From Holophagales bacterium (GTDB lineage: Bacteria > Acidobacteriota > Thermoanaerobaculia > UBA5066), in the NCBI GenBank assembly GCA_016719485.1, contig JADJZB010000002.1:583761-647760 (forward strand): 64,000 nucleotides of DNA. The letters are read 5' to 3'. Positions 30,786 through 40,048 of this stretch are shown here, piece after piece (positions within the stretch are counted from its first letter, which is position 1; each line of letters starts with the position of its first letter). Made by a program: the position numbers and the translations under genes. The notes below the pieces were generated by a model. It did not search any database, was not told the origin of the DNA, and saw nothing but the letters and a program-made list of their open reading frames with translations.

Positions 30786-33641
30786 ATGAACCGACTTTCC
30801 GCCCCGATCGTCCCCGCCCTGGCCTTCGCCCTCGCGGCGAGCGCCCTCGCGGCCACCCCCGTCCCGAAAGGTCCCGAGATGTCCACAGACCTCCTCCCCT
30901 TCCAGGCCACCGAGAAGACCCTCCCGAACGGTCTTCGGGTCATCGTCGTGCCGACGGGTTTCCCGAACCTCGTCTCCCTGCAGATCCCGGTGCAGACCGG
31001 GTCGCGCAACGAGGTCGAGCCGGGCAAGTCGGGCTTCGCCCACTTCTTCGAGCACATGATGTTCCGCGGGACGAAGGCCTACCCGCCCGCCGCGTACCAG
31101 GCGATCCTCACGAAGGCCGGCGCGCGGCAGAACGCCTACACGACGGACGACTACACGAACTACCACACGACCTTCGCGAAGGAGGACCTCGAGAAGGTCC
31201 TCGAGATCGAGGCGGACCGCTTCCAGAACCTCGACTACCCGGAGGCCGCGTTCAAGACCGAGTCCCGCGCCGTTCTCGGCGAGTACAACAAGAACAGCGC
31301 GAACCCGATGTCGAAGCTCTTCGAGGCGATGCGCGACACCGCCTTCACGAAGCACACCTACAAGCACACGACGATGGGCTTCCTCAGGGACATCGAGGAC
31401 ATGCCCAACCAGTTCGCCTACTCGAAGGCCTTCTTCGACCGCTGGTACCGCCCCGAGTACACGACCGTCATCGTCGCGGGCGACGTCGACCCGGCGAAGG
31501 TCCTCCCGCTCGTCGAGAAGTACTGGGGCAGCTGGAAGCGCGGCAGCTACAGCGTCGAGATCCCGGTCGAGCCCCCGCCGAGCGGCCCGAAGACGGTCCA
31601 CGTCCCGTGGACGACGCCGACCCTCCCCTGGGTCGCCGTCGCCTTCCGCGGCCCCGCCTTCTCGACCACCGAGAAGGACTGGGCGGCCCTCGACGTCCTC
31701 CTCGACCTCGCCTTCGGCCCGACGTCCGACGCCTACAAGAAGCTCGTCGAGACCGAGCAGAAGGTCGACCAGCTCTTCCCCTACCTCCCGTCGAGCGCCG
31801 ACCCGCAGCTCCTCGTGGCCGGGGCGCGCGTGAAGAAGCTCGAGGACGCGGTCGCCGTGAGGGACGAGATCCTCCGGACCTTCGCCACGCTCCGTGTCGA
31901 GCCGGTCCCGGCCCGCCGCCTCGCCGACGCCAAGTCGAACGCGCGCTACGGCATCGTGAGGGGCCTCGACAACACGGACGCGATCGGCGGAATCCTCGCC
32001 CGCTTCGTCCGCTTCCGCCGCGAGTACGGCACGCTCAACGAGATCTTCCGCGTCTACGCCACGCTCACCCCCGAGGACCTCCGCGCCGCCGCGGCGAAGT
32101 ACTTCACCGACGCCGGGCTCGTCCTGACGACCCTCTCGCACGAAGCACCCCCTCCCGCCCTCGCCCAGCTCCCCGCCCTCGCGACGCTCGCGCCCGCGAC
32201 CGCGGCTCCCGCGGGGCTGGCCGTCGTCGAACGCCCCTCGCCGCTTCCGCAGGTCTCCTTCAAGCTCCTCTTCGCCGCCGGTTCCGCCCACGACCCGAAG
32301 GGGAAGGAGGGGCTCGCCACCCTGACCGCCTCGATGGTCGCCGAGGCCGGCTCGAAGGACGCCGGCATCGACGAGATCCGGAAGGCCCTCTTCCCGATGG
32401 CCGCGGGCTTCTCGGCCGGTGTCGACAAGGAGATGACCGTCTTCACCGGGAGCGTCCACCGCGACAACGGCGGCGCTTTCCTCGACATCGTCCTCCCGCA
32501 GCTTCTGGCACCCGGCTTTCGCGAGGAGGACTTCCGCCGCCTGAAGGACGCCCAGAAGAACGCCCTGGCCCAGGATCTCATCGCCAACAACGAGGAGGAG
32601 CTCGGCAAGGAGCGCCTCCAGGCCGTCGTCTTCGCCGGCACGCCCTACGCCCACCCTTCGCTCGGCACGCTCGCCGGGATCGAGGCAATCACGCTCGACG
32701 ACGTGAAGTCTTTCTGGAAGGCGGCCTACACCCGTGCCGCCCTGACCGTCGGCCTCGCGGGCGACGTCCCGGCCGACCTGAAGGCCCGCCTCCTCTCGCG
32801 GCTTGGCGGGCTCCCCGAGGGCCCGGCCCTCCCGGCCCCGGCCGGCGTCGCGGGGCGGGCGCCGCAGGACCTCGAGGTGGAGATCGTCCAGAAGGAGACC
32901 CGGGCCACGGCGATCTCCTTCGGGCTCCCGATCGCGGTCACCCGTTCGCACCCCGATTTCGCCGCCCTCTCCGTCGCGCGGGCCCATCTCGGCGAGCACC
33001 GCTCGTCCATGTCGCACCTCTACCAGCGCATCCGCGAGCTGCGCGGCATGAACTACGGCGACTACGCCTACATCGAGGCCTTCCCCGGCGGCATGTACCG
33101 CTTCTTCCCCGAACCGAACGTCGCGCGCCGTGCGCAGCTCTTCGAGGTCTGGATCCGCCCCGTCGTTCCCGCCAGCGGCCCGATGGCCCTGAAGATCGCA
33201 CTCCACGAGCTGGACGGGCTGATCCGTGAGGGGATCTCCGAGGCCGACTTCCAGGCCACCCGCGACTACCTGATGAAAAACGTCTACCTCCTCACCTCGA
33301 CCCAGGGGCAGGACCTCGGGACCGCCCTCGACTCGAGGTGGTACGGCACCGGCGACTACGTCCCCCACATGCGCGAGCGCCTCGCGAAGCTGACCCGCGC
33401 CGAGGTGAACAAGGCGATCCGCAGGCACCTCTCGGCCGAGAAGCTTTCGGTCGTCTTCATCACGAAGGACGCCGAGGGGCTGAAGAAGCAGCTCCTCTCC
33501 TCCGAACCCGCCACGATCGCGTACGATGCGCCCAAACCCCCGGAGGTCCTCGCGGAGGACAAGATCATCGGAGCGAGGAAGCTCGGCCTCACCACCGAAC
33601 GCATCCGCGTCACACCCGTCGCCGACGTCTTCGCACGCTGA
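30786..33641 (+). CDS. Exported M16-family zinc peptidase (pitrilysin type, two modules)
   Basis: 951 aa from ATG 30786 with GAGGAG upstream; the open frame upstream of it is not coding. A Sec signal peptide ends near ALA-ATP. The first M16 module carries the inverted zinc motif HFFEH (residues 86-90) and a downstream glutamate (EADRFQNLDY). The second module, from about residue 480, lacks HXXEH, as is usual for the partner half of the clam-shell fold. A periplasmic or surface peptide-degrading role is likely. A DUF4282 gene follows 11 bases later and may be cotranscribed. Confidence 0.93.
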   Translation: MNRLSAPIVPALAFALAASALAATPVPKGPEMSTDLLPFQATEKTLPNGLRVIVVPTGFPNLVSLQIPVQTGSRNEVEPGKSGFAHFFEHMMFRGTKAYPPAAYQAILTKAGARQNAYTTDDYTNYHTTFAKEDLEKVLEIEADRFQNLDYPEAAFKTESRAVLGEYNKNSANPMSKLFEAMRDTAFTKHTYKHTTMGFLRDIEDMPNQFAYSKAFFDRWYRPEYTTVIVAGDVDPAKVLPLVEKYWGSWKRGSYSVEIPVEPPPSGPKTVHVPWTTPTLPWVAVAFRGPAFSTTEKDWAALDVLLDLAFGPTSDAYKKLVETEQKVDQLFPYLPSSADPQLLVAGARVKKLEDAVAVRDEILRTFATLRVEPVPARRLADAKSNARYGIVRGLDNTDAIGGILARFVRFRREYGTLNEIFRVYATLTPEDLRAAAAKYFTDAGLVLTTLSHEAPPPALAQLPALATLAPATAAPAGLAVVERPSPLPQVSFKLLFAAGSAHDPKGKEGLATLTASMVAEAGSKDAGIDEIRKALFPMAAGFSAGVDKEMTVFTGSVHRDNGGAFLDIVLPQLLAPGFREEDFRRLKDAQKNALAQDLIANNEEELGKERLQAVVFAGTPYAHPSLGTLAGIEAITLDDVKSFWKAAYTRAALTVGLAGDVPADLKARLLSRLGGLPEGPALPAPAGVAGRAPQDLEVEIVQKETRATAISFGLPIAVTRSHPDFAALSVARAHLGEHRSSMSHLYQRIRELRGMNYGDYAYIEAFPGGMYRFFPEPNVARRAQLFEVWIRPVVPASGPMALKIALHELDGLIREGISEADFQATRDYLMKNVYLLTSTQGQDLGTALDSRWYGTGDYVPHMRERLAKLTRAEVNKAIRRHLSAEKLSVVFITKDAEGLKKQLLSSEPATIAYDAPKPPEVLAEDKIIGARKLGLTTERIRVTPVADVFAR

Positions 33642-33652
33642 AAGGAGTGGAG

Positions 33653-34282
33653 ATGCCCGAAGAGAAGTTCTTCGTCGCCGTGGACGGTCGCCAGCTCGAC
33701 GGCGAGCAGGACATGGGCCAGGTGCGGCAGATCTGTTCGCAGTACGCCGGACGCCAGGTCATGGTCTGGAACGAGGCGCTCGGGTCGTGGACCGACCCGA
33801 AGACGCTCCCGTCGTTCCGCGTCGCCGACATCCCCGCCCCGGCTCCGGCCCCGGCTCCCGCACGGACTGCGGCCCCGGACCCGACCCCCGAGCCGGCCCC
33901 GGCTCCCCGGGTGATGCACCCCGCAGCGGAGAGGGCATCCGCCGCCGGTGCGGCCGCCCAGGGCATCATGACCGAGGACGCGGGCGCCCTGAAGGGGCTC
34001 CTCGACCTCAAGTTCGAGAGACTCATAGCCCCCAGGCTCGTCCGGCTCCTCTACGTCGTCATCCTGATCCTCTGCGGCCTCGCCGCTCTCGGCGGGATCC
34101 TCTCGGGCCTCAAGACGATGTTCGAGGGAATTCGCTTCGGGGTCTTCTTCGTCGTCGTCACCGGCTTCGTGATGATGGTCGTCGGGCCGCTCTTTGCCGC
34201 CCTCTACCTCGCGCTCATGCGCGTGCTCCTCGAGGGAGTCCTCGTCCTCTTCCAGATCCGGGAGAAGCTCCCCAAGAGCTGA
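33653..34282 (+). CDS. GYF_2-like / DUF4282 membrane protein
   Basis: 209 aa with AAAGGAG before ATG 33653. Residues ~5-50 resemble the GYF_2 (DUF4339) domain (FFVAVDGRQLDG, WNEALGSWTDP). A proline/alanine-rich linker (residues ~58-85) leads to a C-terminal DUF4282 domain with two membrane helices (LLYVVILILCGLAALGGIL; VFFVVVTGFVMMVVGPLF) and the ending VLFQIREKLP. A membrane-anchored protein-interaction role is plausible; nothing more specific is shown. Confidence 0.78.
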   Translation: MPEEKFFVAVDGRQLDGEQDMGQVRQICSQYAGRQVMVWNEALGSWTDPKTLPSFRVADIPAPAPAPAPARTAAPDPTPEPAPAPRVMHPAAERASAAGAAAQGIMTEDAGALKGLLDLKFERLIAPRLVRLLYVVILILCGLAALGGILSGLKTMFEGIRFGVFFVVVTGFVMMVVGPLFAALYLALMRVLLEGVLVLFQIREKLPKS

Positions 34283-34313
34283 CCCGGCCTCGCATTCACC
34301 GCCCTGGAAGCAC

Positions 34314-34341
34314 GAAGGCCGGGCCCACGGGCCCGGCCTTC
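34314..34341. terminator. Bidirectional terminator between convergent genes
   Basis: GAAGGCCGGGCCC and GGGCCCGGCCTTC form a 13-base perfect inverted repeat around AC (realistically a 12-bp stem with a 4-base loop), in the 88-base spacer between the convergent DUF4282 and FHA-RDD genes. Confidence 0.75.
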
Positions 34342-34370
34342 TGCCGTTCGATGGAAGGGGACGGGAGGCG

Positions 34371-35495
34371 CTACTTGATCTTCAGGACCCGGGTCTTGGC
34401 GATCTTGTCGTGGAGGCCCATCTTGTCGGGGTTGAAGGCGATCATCAGGAACCCGATGTAGAGGATGAAACCGCTGACCATGTAGCCCACGAGGCGCATG
34501 AACGCGGTGCCCCACCCGAGCGGCTCCTCGCCGTCCTCACGGACGATCCGCAGGCCCAGCATCTTCTTGCCGGGGGTCGCCCCCTTGTTCGCCCAGAACC
34601 AGAGGATGTAGCCGAGTGACGCGGCCATGGTGAGCAGGAACGAGAGGAAGGGCAGGATCGCCGCGAGCGGCCCTGGCCCTCCCTCGCTCATCGCCGAGCG
34701 CATCGTGAGGAACATCGTGGGGGCCCAGATGATGCCCATCAGGACCGAGATGATGACGCTGTCGATCAGGTACGCGAGGAACCGGATCCAGAAGCCCGCG
34801 GGCTCTCCCTCGATCGGCGCTTCGTCGCCGAAGTAGGCGGGGGGCGCGGGAGCCGGCATCGGCGCGGGAGGCACGGCCGCCGGACGGGAGGACATCGGGG
34901 CCGGCGCGGGAGGCGGCATCGGCGCCGGGCGCGGCGCGGCCACCGGAGCCGGAGGCGGCGCGGGCCGGGAGGGAATGGGAGTCGGGCCCGGGATCGGCGT
35001 CGGAGGAGGCGCCGGCCGGCGCATCGGCACGGGCTCCGGGGCCGGGGTCGGTTCGTAGGCCGGGGCGACGGGCCGCGGCGGCGGCGGGGCGGAGGGCGGC
35101 ACGTACGCGGGCGCCGGGGGCGCCGGGGCCGGAGCGGGCGCGGGCTTCATCGGGATTCCCATTCCCTGCACGTCCAGCAGCGCCGTCCCCTCCGGGTCGT
35201 AGACGCCCTGGATCTCGAAGACCGTCTTGCCGACGCGGATCTGGTCCCCCGGCTTCAGGCGCTGCTCGGTGACCCGCTGGCCGTTGACCCAGCTGCCGTT
35301 CGCGCTGTTGTTGTCGACGAGGATGTGCCCGTCCGGCTCCTCCACGATCCGGGCGTGGTGGCGCGAGACCGCGTGGTCCTCGAGGACGAGACTGTTTTCC
35401 TTGCCCCTTCCGATCAGGACCTCTTTTCCCGCGAGCGGGATGGTCTGGTCCTTGAGGGCAGGGTCCGGCGATTCCAGGACTTTCAGGAAAGCCAT
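34371..35495 (-). CDS. FHA domain - proline-rich linker - RDD membrane protein
   Basis: 374 aa from ATG 35495. Residues ~5-100 form a forkhead-associated domain with all core residues (LIGRGKENSLVLED, SRHHARI, NNSANGSWVNG), which binds phosphothreonine. A 120-residue linker made almost only of Pro and Ala follows. The C-terminus is an RDD domain (GFWIRFLAYLIDSVII; KGATPGKKMLGLRIV) with about four helices. It may dock phosphorylated proteins at the membrane; a Ser/Thr kinase is encoded at 47315-49432. No other partner is adjacent. Confidence 0.88.
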   Translation of the reverse strand: MAFLKVLESPDPALKDQTIPLAGKEVLIGRGKENSLVLEDHAVSRHHARIVEEPDGHILVDNNSANGSWVNGQRVTEQRLKPGDQIRVGKTVFEIQGVYDPEGTALLDVQGMGIPMKPAPAPAPAPPAPAYVPPSAPPPPRPVAPAYEPTPAPEPVPMRRPAPPPTPIPGPTPIPSRPAPPPAPVAAPRPAPMPPPAPAPMSSRPAAVPPAPMPAPAPPAYFGDEAPIEGEPAGFWIRFLAYLIDSVIISVLMGIIWAPTMFLTMRSAMSEGGPGPLAAILPFLSFLLTMAASLGYILWFWANKGATPGKKMLGLRIVREDGEEPLGWGTAFMRLVGYMVSGFILYIGFLMIAFNPDKMGLHDKIAKTRVLKIK

Positions 35496-35596
35496 CGATT
35501 CCGCCTCGCTGAAGCTCTCGGGATTTTCGGGGATGATGGACCAGAACCCCGGAAAGCGAAAGGGACGGCCCGGGAGCGCTCGGGCAGAATCGGCCC

Positions 35597-38500
35597 ATGA
35601 AGGCCCGCCTCCCCCGCCTCGCGCTCCTGGCCGCGTCCCTCGCGGCTCTCCTCCTGCCGGCCGGCCCGGCCCGTTCCTCGGTGCCCGACGGCCCGCCCGA
35701 GGCCCGACTCCTCCGCTTCCCCGACGTCCGGGGAGACGCCGTCGTCTTCGTTTACGCGGGGGACGTCTGGCGCGCACCCGTGTCCGGAGGCGCGGCGCAC
35801 CGCCTCACCGCACATCCGGGCCTCGAGCTCTTCCCGAAGCTCTCCCACGACGGGAAGTGGATCGCCTTCTCCGCCGAGTACACGGGAACACGGCAGGTCT
35901 GGGTCATGCCGGCGTGGGGCGGTCCTCCGAAGCAGCTCACGTTCGCCACGGACGTCGGGCCGCTCCCCCCGCGCGGCGGTTGGGACAACTGGATCCTCGG
36001 CTGGACGAAGGACGGCGAGGTCCTCGTCCGGATGAACCGCGTTCCCTGGAACAACCGCATGGGGCGGTACTACCTCGTCGACCCGAAAGGGGGCCTCGAG
36101 ACTCCTCTGGAGATTCCCGAGGGGGGCTCGGCCTCCTTCTCGCCCGACGGGACCAGGCTCGCCTACTGCCCCGTCGACCGGGAGTTCCGGACCTGGAAGC
36201 GAACGAAGGGGGGACGGGCGCAGGACGTCTGGACCTACGACTTCGCGGCGAAGAAATCCGAGCGGCTCACGACCTGGGAAGGGACCGACAACTTCCCGAT
36301 GTGGTGGGGCGACGCCGTCTACTTCACCTCCGACCGCGAGAAGACCCTGAACCTCTGGCGTCACGACCTGAAGACGAGGGAGACGCGGAAACTGACGTCG
36401 TTCACGGAATTCGACGTCCTCTGGCCGAGCCTCGGCGACGGGAAGATCGTCTTCATGAACGGCGGGCTCCTCTTCACCCTCGACCTCGCGACGGAGAAAA
36501 CCGCCCGCGTCCCGATCACCCTCGGCTCCGACCGCGCGGCCACGGTTCCTGCCTTCCGCGACGTGTCGCCGAACGTCGCCGGGACGGCCCTCTCGCCGAG
36601 CGGCGCGCGCGTCGTCCTCGACGCCCGCGGCGACCTCTACTCCGTCCCGGGCAAGGACGGCGCGACCCGCAATCTCACGGCGACGCCCTCCGTCCGGGAG
36701 AGGGACCCGGCCTGGTCGCGCGACGGGAAGTGGATCGCGTACCTCTCCGACGAGACCGGCGAGTACGAGATCTGGATCCGCCCGCAGGACGGGTCCGGCG
36801 CACCCCGCCGTCTCACGACCGACGGCGCGCCGTGGAAGTTCCGCCCCGTCTTCAGCCCGGACGGCACGAAGATCGCCTGGGGCGACCGGAGCCAGCGACT
36901 GCGCGTCGTCGACGTGGCGACCGCGAAGGTGACCGACGCGGACCGGAGCGGCTTCGAGGACATCGACGTCTACTCCTTCTCCCCCGACTCCCGCTGGCTC
37001 GTCTACGAGAAGAGCCACCCGACCCGCCTCCCGGGCCTCTGGGTCCACGCGCTCGAGTCGGGGAAGTCCTTCGCCCTCGGCGACGGCCTGACGGCCGACT
37101 TCTCGCCCGCCTTCTCTGCCGACGGCAAGTACCTGTTCTTCCTCTCCAACCGCGACTTCACGCCGGCGTTCAGCGCCTTCGAGTTCTCCTACGTCTACCC
37201 GAAGGCGACGCGCGTCTACGCGGCCGCCCTGGCCCCTTCCGTGCCGCACCTCTTCCCGCCGAAGAGCGACGAGGAGAAGGGGAAGGAGGAGGGTTCGGGC
37301 AAGGATGACCCGAAACCCGGCGCGCGGCAGGCGAAGGAGCACGGAAAGGACCGGGGAAAGCCCGAGAAAGCCGAGGCGAAGAAGACCGTGCCGACACGCG
37401 TCGAGATCGTCGCCGACGGCTTCGTCGCCCGGACGGTCGCCCTGCCGGGAGTGATACCCGACGAGATCCGCTCCCTCTCCGCATCCGCCGGCGCCGTCTT
37501 CTACCTTCGGGGCAAGGAGGGAGAAGAGGCTCTTTCCCGGTACGACCTGGAAGAGCGAAAAGAGGAGAAGGTCCTCGACTCCGTCGCCTCCTACACCCTC
37601 TCGGCCGACGGGAAGAAGCTCCTCTGGCACTCCGGCAAGGACCGTGGCATCTGCGAAGCCCGCGCAGGGCTCTCGTCCGGATCCGGAAAGCTCGACCTCT
37701 CCGGACTTCGCGTGAAGCTCGACCTCGGCACCGAATGGGCCCAGATCTGGACGGACGGGACCCGCATCGTCCGGGACTGGTTCTACGACCCCGGGCTCCA
37801 CGGTGTCGACTGGCCGGTCCTCCTGGCCCGCTACGGAGCGCTCGTGCCGTACGTCGCGGACCGCGCCGACCTCGACTTCCTCCTCGGCGAGCTCGTCTCC
37901 GAGCTGGAGGCGGGCCACACGTACGTCTCTTCCGGAGACGACCCGAAGGTCGAGCGGGTGCCGGGAGGCTTCCTGGGTTGCGAGTTCGAGGCGGATCCGG
38001 CCGGGCGCTTCCGGATCTCGAGGGTCTTCCCGGGCGAGAACTGGGACGAGGCCTCCCGCTCGCCCCTCACCGAGCCGGGCGCGAACGTCGCCGAGGGGGA
38101 GTTCCTCCTCGCCATCGACGGGACCGACCTGACGACCGCGGACAACCCGTTTCGTCTCCTCGAAGGCAAGGCGAAGCGTGCCGTCACCCTCCTCGTGAGC
38201 CGGACGCCCACGCGCGAGGGCGCCCGGAGTGTCACCGTGAGGACCATTGCGAGCGAACAGGGGCTCCGCTACCTCGACTGGGTGAAGAGCCGGATGGCCC
38301 TCGTCGATCGCCTCTCCGGAGGCCGGGTCGGCTACATCCACCTTCCCGACACCGCTCTCGCCGGCAACCGGATGCTCCAGAAGCTCTTCTATTCACAGGC
38401 AGGCAAGCCGGCCCTCCTGATCGACGACCGCTACAACGGCGGCGGTTTCATTCCCGACCGCATGATCGAGATGCTCTCGAGGACGACGCTCGCCTTCTGG

Positions 38501-38926
38501 GCCCGCCGCGGCGTCGACGCCATGCGCACACCCGGGTTCGCGCACGACGGCCCGAAGGCAATGCTCATCAACGGCTATTCCGCCTCGGGCGGCGACGCCC
38601 TTCCGTACTTCTTCCGCAAGGAAGGACTCGGACTGCTCGTCGGAACGCGCACATGGGGCGGCCTGATCGGCCTCTCCGGCAACGCGAAGTTCGTGGACGG
38701 CGGCAGTGTCGACGTTCCGACCTTCCGCATCTACGACCACGATGGCAGGTGGGTCGTCGAGAACGAGGGCGTCGCTCCCGACGTCGAGGTCTTCGACACC
38801 GCCGAGAAGCGCCTGTCCGGCGGTGATCCGAGCCTCGAGAAGGGTGTGGAGATCCTCCTTGAGGCGCTGTCGAACCGGCCTGCCGAGCGGGTGAAGGCCC
38901 CCTCCCCTCCACGCGTCGCTCGCTGA
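35597..38926 (+). CDS. Exported Tricorn-type protease (beta-propellers, PDZ, S41-like)
   Basis: 1109 aa with an N-terminal signal peptide ending near GPARS. Residues ~35-330 and ~330-560 hold WD40-like/Tricorn propeller blades (SHDGKWIAFSAE, SRDGKWIAYLSDETGEYEIW, SADGKYLFFLSNRDF). A charged Lys/Glu-rich insert follows at ~555-590. Then come the Tricorn helical region (DLDFLLGELVSELEAGHTY, with the catalytic His), a PDZ domain, and the C-terminal S41-like core with the nucleophile in NGYSASGGD. The related archaeal enzyme is cytoplasmic; this one is exported and probably degrades peptides in the periplasm. Confidence 0.92.
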   Translation: MKARLPRLALLAASLAALLLPAGPARSSVPDGPPEARLLRFPDVRGDAVVFVYAGDVWRAPVSGGAAHRLTAHPGLELFPKLSHDGKWIAFSAEYTGTRQVWVMPAWGGPPKQLTFATDVGPLPPRGGWDNWILGWTKDGEVLVRMNRVPWNNRMGRYYLVDPKGGLETPLEIPEGGSASFSPDGTRLAYCPVDREFRTWKRTKGGRAQDVWTYDFAAKKSERLTTWEGTDNFPMWWGDAVYFTSDREKTLNLWRHDLKTRETRKLTSFTEFDVLWPSLGDGKIVFMNGGLLFTLDLATEKTARVPITLGSDRAATVPAFRDVSPNVAGTALSPSGARVVLDARGDLYSVPGKDGATRNLTATPSVRERDPAWSRDGKWIAYLSDETGEYEIWIRPQDGSGAPRRLTTDGAPWKFRPVFSPDGTKIAWGDRSQRLRVVDVATAKVTDADRSGFEDIDVYSFSPDSRWLVYEKSHPTRLPGLWVHALESGKSFALGDGLTADFSPAFSADGKYLFFLSNRDFTPAFSAFEFSYVYPKATRVYAAALAPSVPHLFPPKSDEEKGKEEGSGKDDPKPGARQAKEHGKDRGKPEKAEAKKTVPTRVEIVADGFVARTVALPGVIPDEIRSLSASAGAVFYLRGKEGEEALSRYDLEERKEEKVLDSVASYTLSADGKKLLWHSGKDRGICEARAGLSSGSGKLDLSGLRVKLDLGTEWAQIWTDGTRIVRDWFYDPGLHGVDWPVLLARYGALVPYVADRADLDFLLGELVSELEAGHTYVSSGDDPKVERVPGGFLGCEFEADPAGRFRISRVFPGENWDEASRSPLTEPGANVAEGEFLLAIDGTDLTTADNPFRLLEGKAKRAVTLLVSRTPTREGARSVTVRTIASEQGLRYLDWVKSRMALVDRLSGGRVGYIHLPDTALAGNRMLQKLFYSQAGKPALLIDDRYNGGGFIPDRMIEMLSRTTLAFWARRGVDAMRTPGFAHDGPKAMLINGYSASGGDALPYFFRKEGLGLLVGTRTWGGLIGLSGNAKFVDGGSVDVPTFRIYDHDGRWVVENEGVAPDVEVFDTAEKRLSGGDPSLEKGVEILLEALSNRPAERVKAPSPPRVAR

Positions 38927-38940
38927 CTCGATCGAGACGA

Positions 38941-38975
38941 CCCCCTGGGCGTGGAGAAACACCACGCACGGGGGG
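38941..38975 (+). terminator. Hairpin after the Tricorn gene
   Basis: An inner stem GCGTGG/CCACGC (38949-38954, 38962-38967) with loop AGAAACA is extended by C5/G5 (38941-38945, 38971-38975) across a small internal loop, then ATTTCG. A probable terminator with a poor T tract. It opens the 334-base intergenic region 38927-39260, which is much richer in A and T than its surroundings. Confidence 0.5.
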
Positions 38976-39001
38976 ATTTCGTGTCGGGAAACGCCTCTCT
39001 A

Positions 39002-39069
39002 CGTTGAAATTTTCAACGAACAGCAGTATTTCTCAACATTCCGGGCCCAACGCGCAAGTTGTTTCAACG
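39002..39069. promoter_or_regulatory. TTTCAACG palindrome cluster, candidate activator-binding sites
   Basis: 39002-39018 is CGTTGAAA-T-TTTCAACG, a perfect palindrome around one base. The half-site TTTCAACG returns at 39062-39069, and a looser TCTCAACA lies at 39031-39038. The shared TCAAC cores fall at 39013, 39033 and 39064, spaced 20 and 31 bases, close to two and three helical turns. The cluster lies about 150-220 bases upstream of the sigma-54 start point, where enhancers for NtrC-type activators usually sit. Confidence 0.55.
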
Positions 39070-39192
39070 CAGTTACTTGCAAAAAGCGACCCGACCCCGA
39101 CCGCTTAAATTCGCAACACCCGCTCTCTATCAGAACTCTGGCCACTGGGTCTAAACTCATCCCCACGAGAGAGATAGGGAAACATCAACACT

Positions 39193-39208
39193 TTGGCCCC
39201 GGGCTTGC
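39193..39208 (+). promoter_or_regulatory. Sigma-54 (-24/-12) promoter
   Basis: TTGGCCCCGGGCTTGC has the -24 element TTGGC and the -12 element TTGC, with GG (39195-39196) and GC (39207-39208) exactly 10 bases apart as RpoN promoters require. Transcription would start near 39220, giving a 40-base leader that begins with a GGGCGG/CCGCCC hairpin (39221-39241) and holds GGAGG at 39253-39257 before ATG 39261. The operon itself encodes a sigma-54 activator. Confidence 0.7.
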
Positions 39209-39260
39209 GAGATCCTCCACGGGCGGGCAGTACGTCCGCCCCCGGGGGGTACGGAGGCTC

Positions 39261-40037
39261 ATGTTGAAGCCGCAGACCAAGGGACTGCTTCTCGACACGA
39301 CTCGCTGCATCGGTTGTGGTGCCTGCGCGCTGGCGTGCAAGGAACGCAACAAGCTACCGAAAACATCCGACGACGTCCTGAAGGACGAGCTCTCCGACAA
39401 GACCTACTCCGTCGTGAAGCAGGTCGGTCCGCGCTACGTCCGGCGGATGTGCATGCACTGCGTCACGCCGTCGTGCGCGTCGGCCTGTCCGGTCGCCGCG
39501 CTCGAGAAGTCGGCTGCGGGGCCGGTCATCTACCACGAGTCGAAGTGCATGGGCTGCCGCTACTGCATGATCGCCTGCCCGTTCGGCATCCCGAAGTACG
39601 AGTGGGAGAAGAAGGCTCCCCTCGTCCGGAAGTGCGACCTCTGCGCCGACCGGCTCGAGAAGGGGCTGAAGACGGGCTGCGCCACGGCCTGCCCCACCGG
39701 CGCCACGTCCTTCGGCGACAGGGACGCCCTCATCGCCGAGGCGAAAGAGCGCTTCCGCGCGAACCCGGGCCGCTACAACGAACACATCTACGGCATCGAG
39801 GAGGTTGGCGGGACCTCGGTTCTGATCATCTCCGACGGCAAGGCCGAGGAGCTCGGCTACCCGGCCGGCCTCGACGGCACGGCGCCCGCGTTCCTGACCT
39901 GGCGCGTCCTGAACATCATCCCCGACATCGTCATGACCAGCGCCGTCCTCCTCGGCGGCATCTACTGGATCCGAAACCGCCGCGACGAGGTCGAGGCGGC
40001 CGAGGGTTCCCACCACGAGACGCCGAAGGAGCACTGA
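39261..40037 (+). CDS. HybA-like four-cluster ferredoxin subunit with C-terminal membrane anchor
   Basis: 258 aa. It contains four cysteine motifs in the DmsB/HybA order: CIGCGACALAC, CMHCVTPSCASAC, CMGCRYCMIAC and CDLCADRL...CATACPTGA, for four [4Fe-4S] clusters. A single hydrophobic helix near residues 215-240 (NIIPDIVMTSAVLLGGIYWI) anchors it, as in HybA. No N-terminal signal peptide is visible, which is unusual if the clusters face the periplasm; export as a complex or a cytoplasmic orientation must be considered. The gene for the quinone-reactive partner follows 11 bases later. Confidence 0.9.
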   Translation: MLKPQTKGLLLDTTRCIGCGACALACKERNKLPKTSDDVLKDELSDKTYSVVKQVGPRYVRRMCMHCVTPSCASACPVAALEKSAAGPVIYHESKCMGCRYCMIACPFGIPKYEWEKKAPLVRKCDLCADRLEKGLKTGCATACPTGATSFGDRDALIAEAKERFRANPGRYNEHIYGIEEVGGTSVLIISDGKAEELGYPAGLDGTAPAFLTWRVLNIIPDIVMTSAVLLGGIYWIRNRRDEVEAAEGSHHETPKEH

Positions 40038-40048
40038 AGGTGAACGCC

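Noticed and set aside
39077..39110. TTGCAA ... TTAAAT as a sigma-70 promoter for the HybA operon
   Set aside because: The spacer is 22 bases, too long, and the sigma-54 site further downstream is a much better match.
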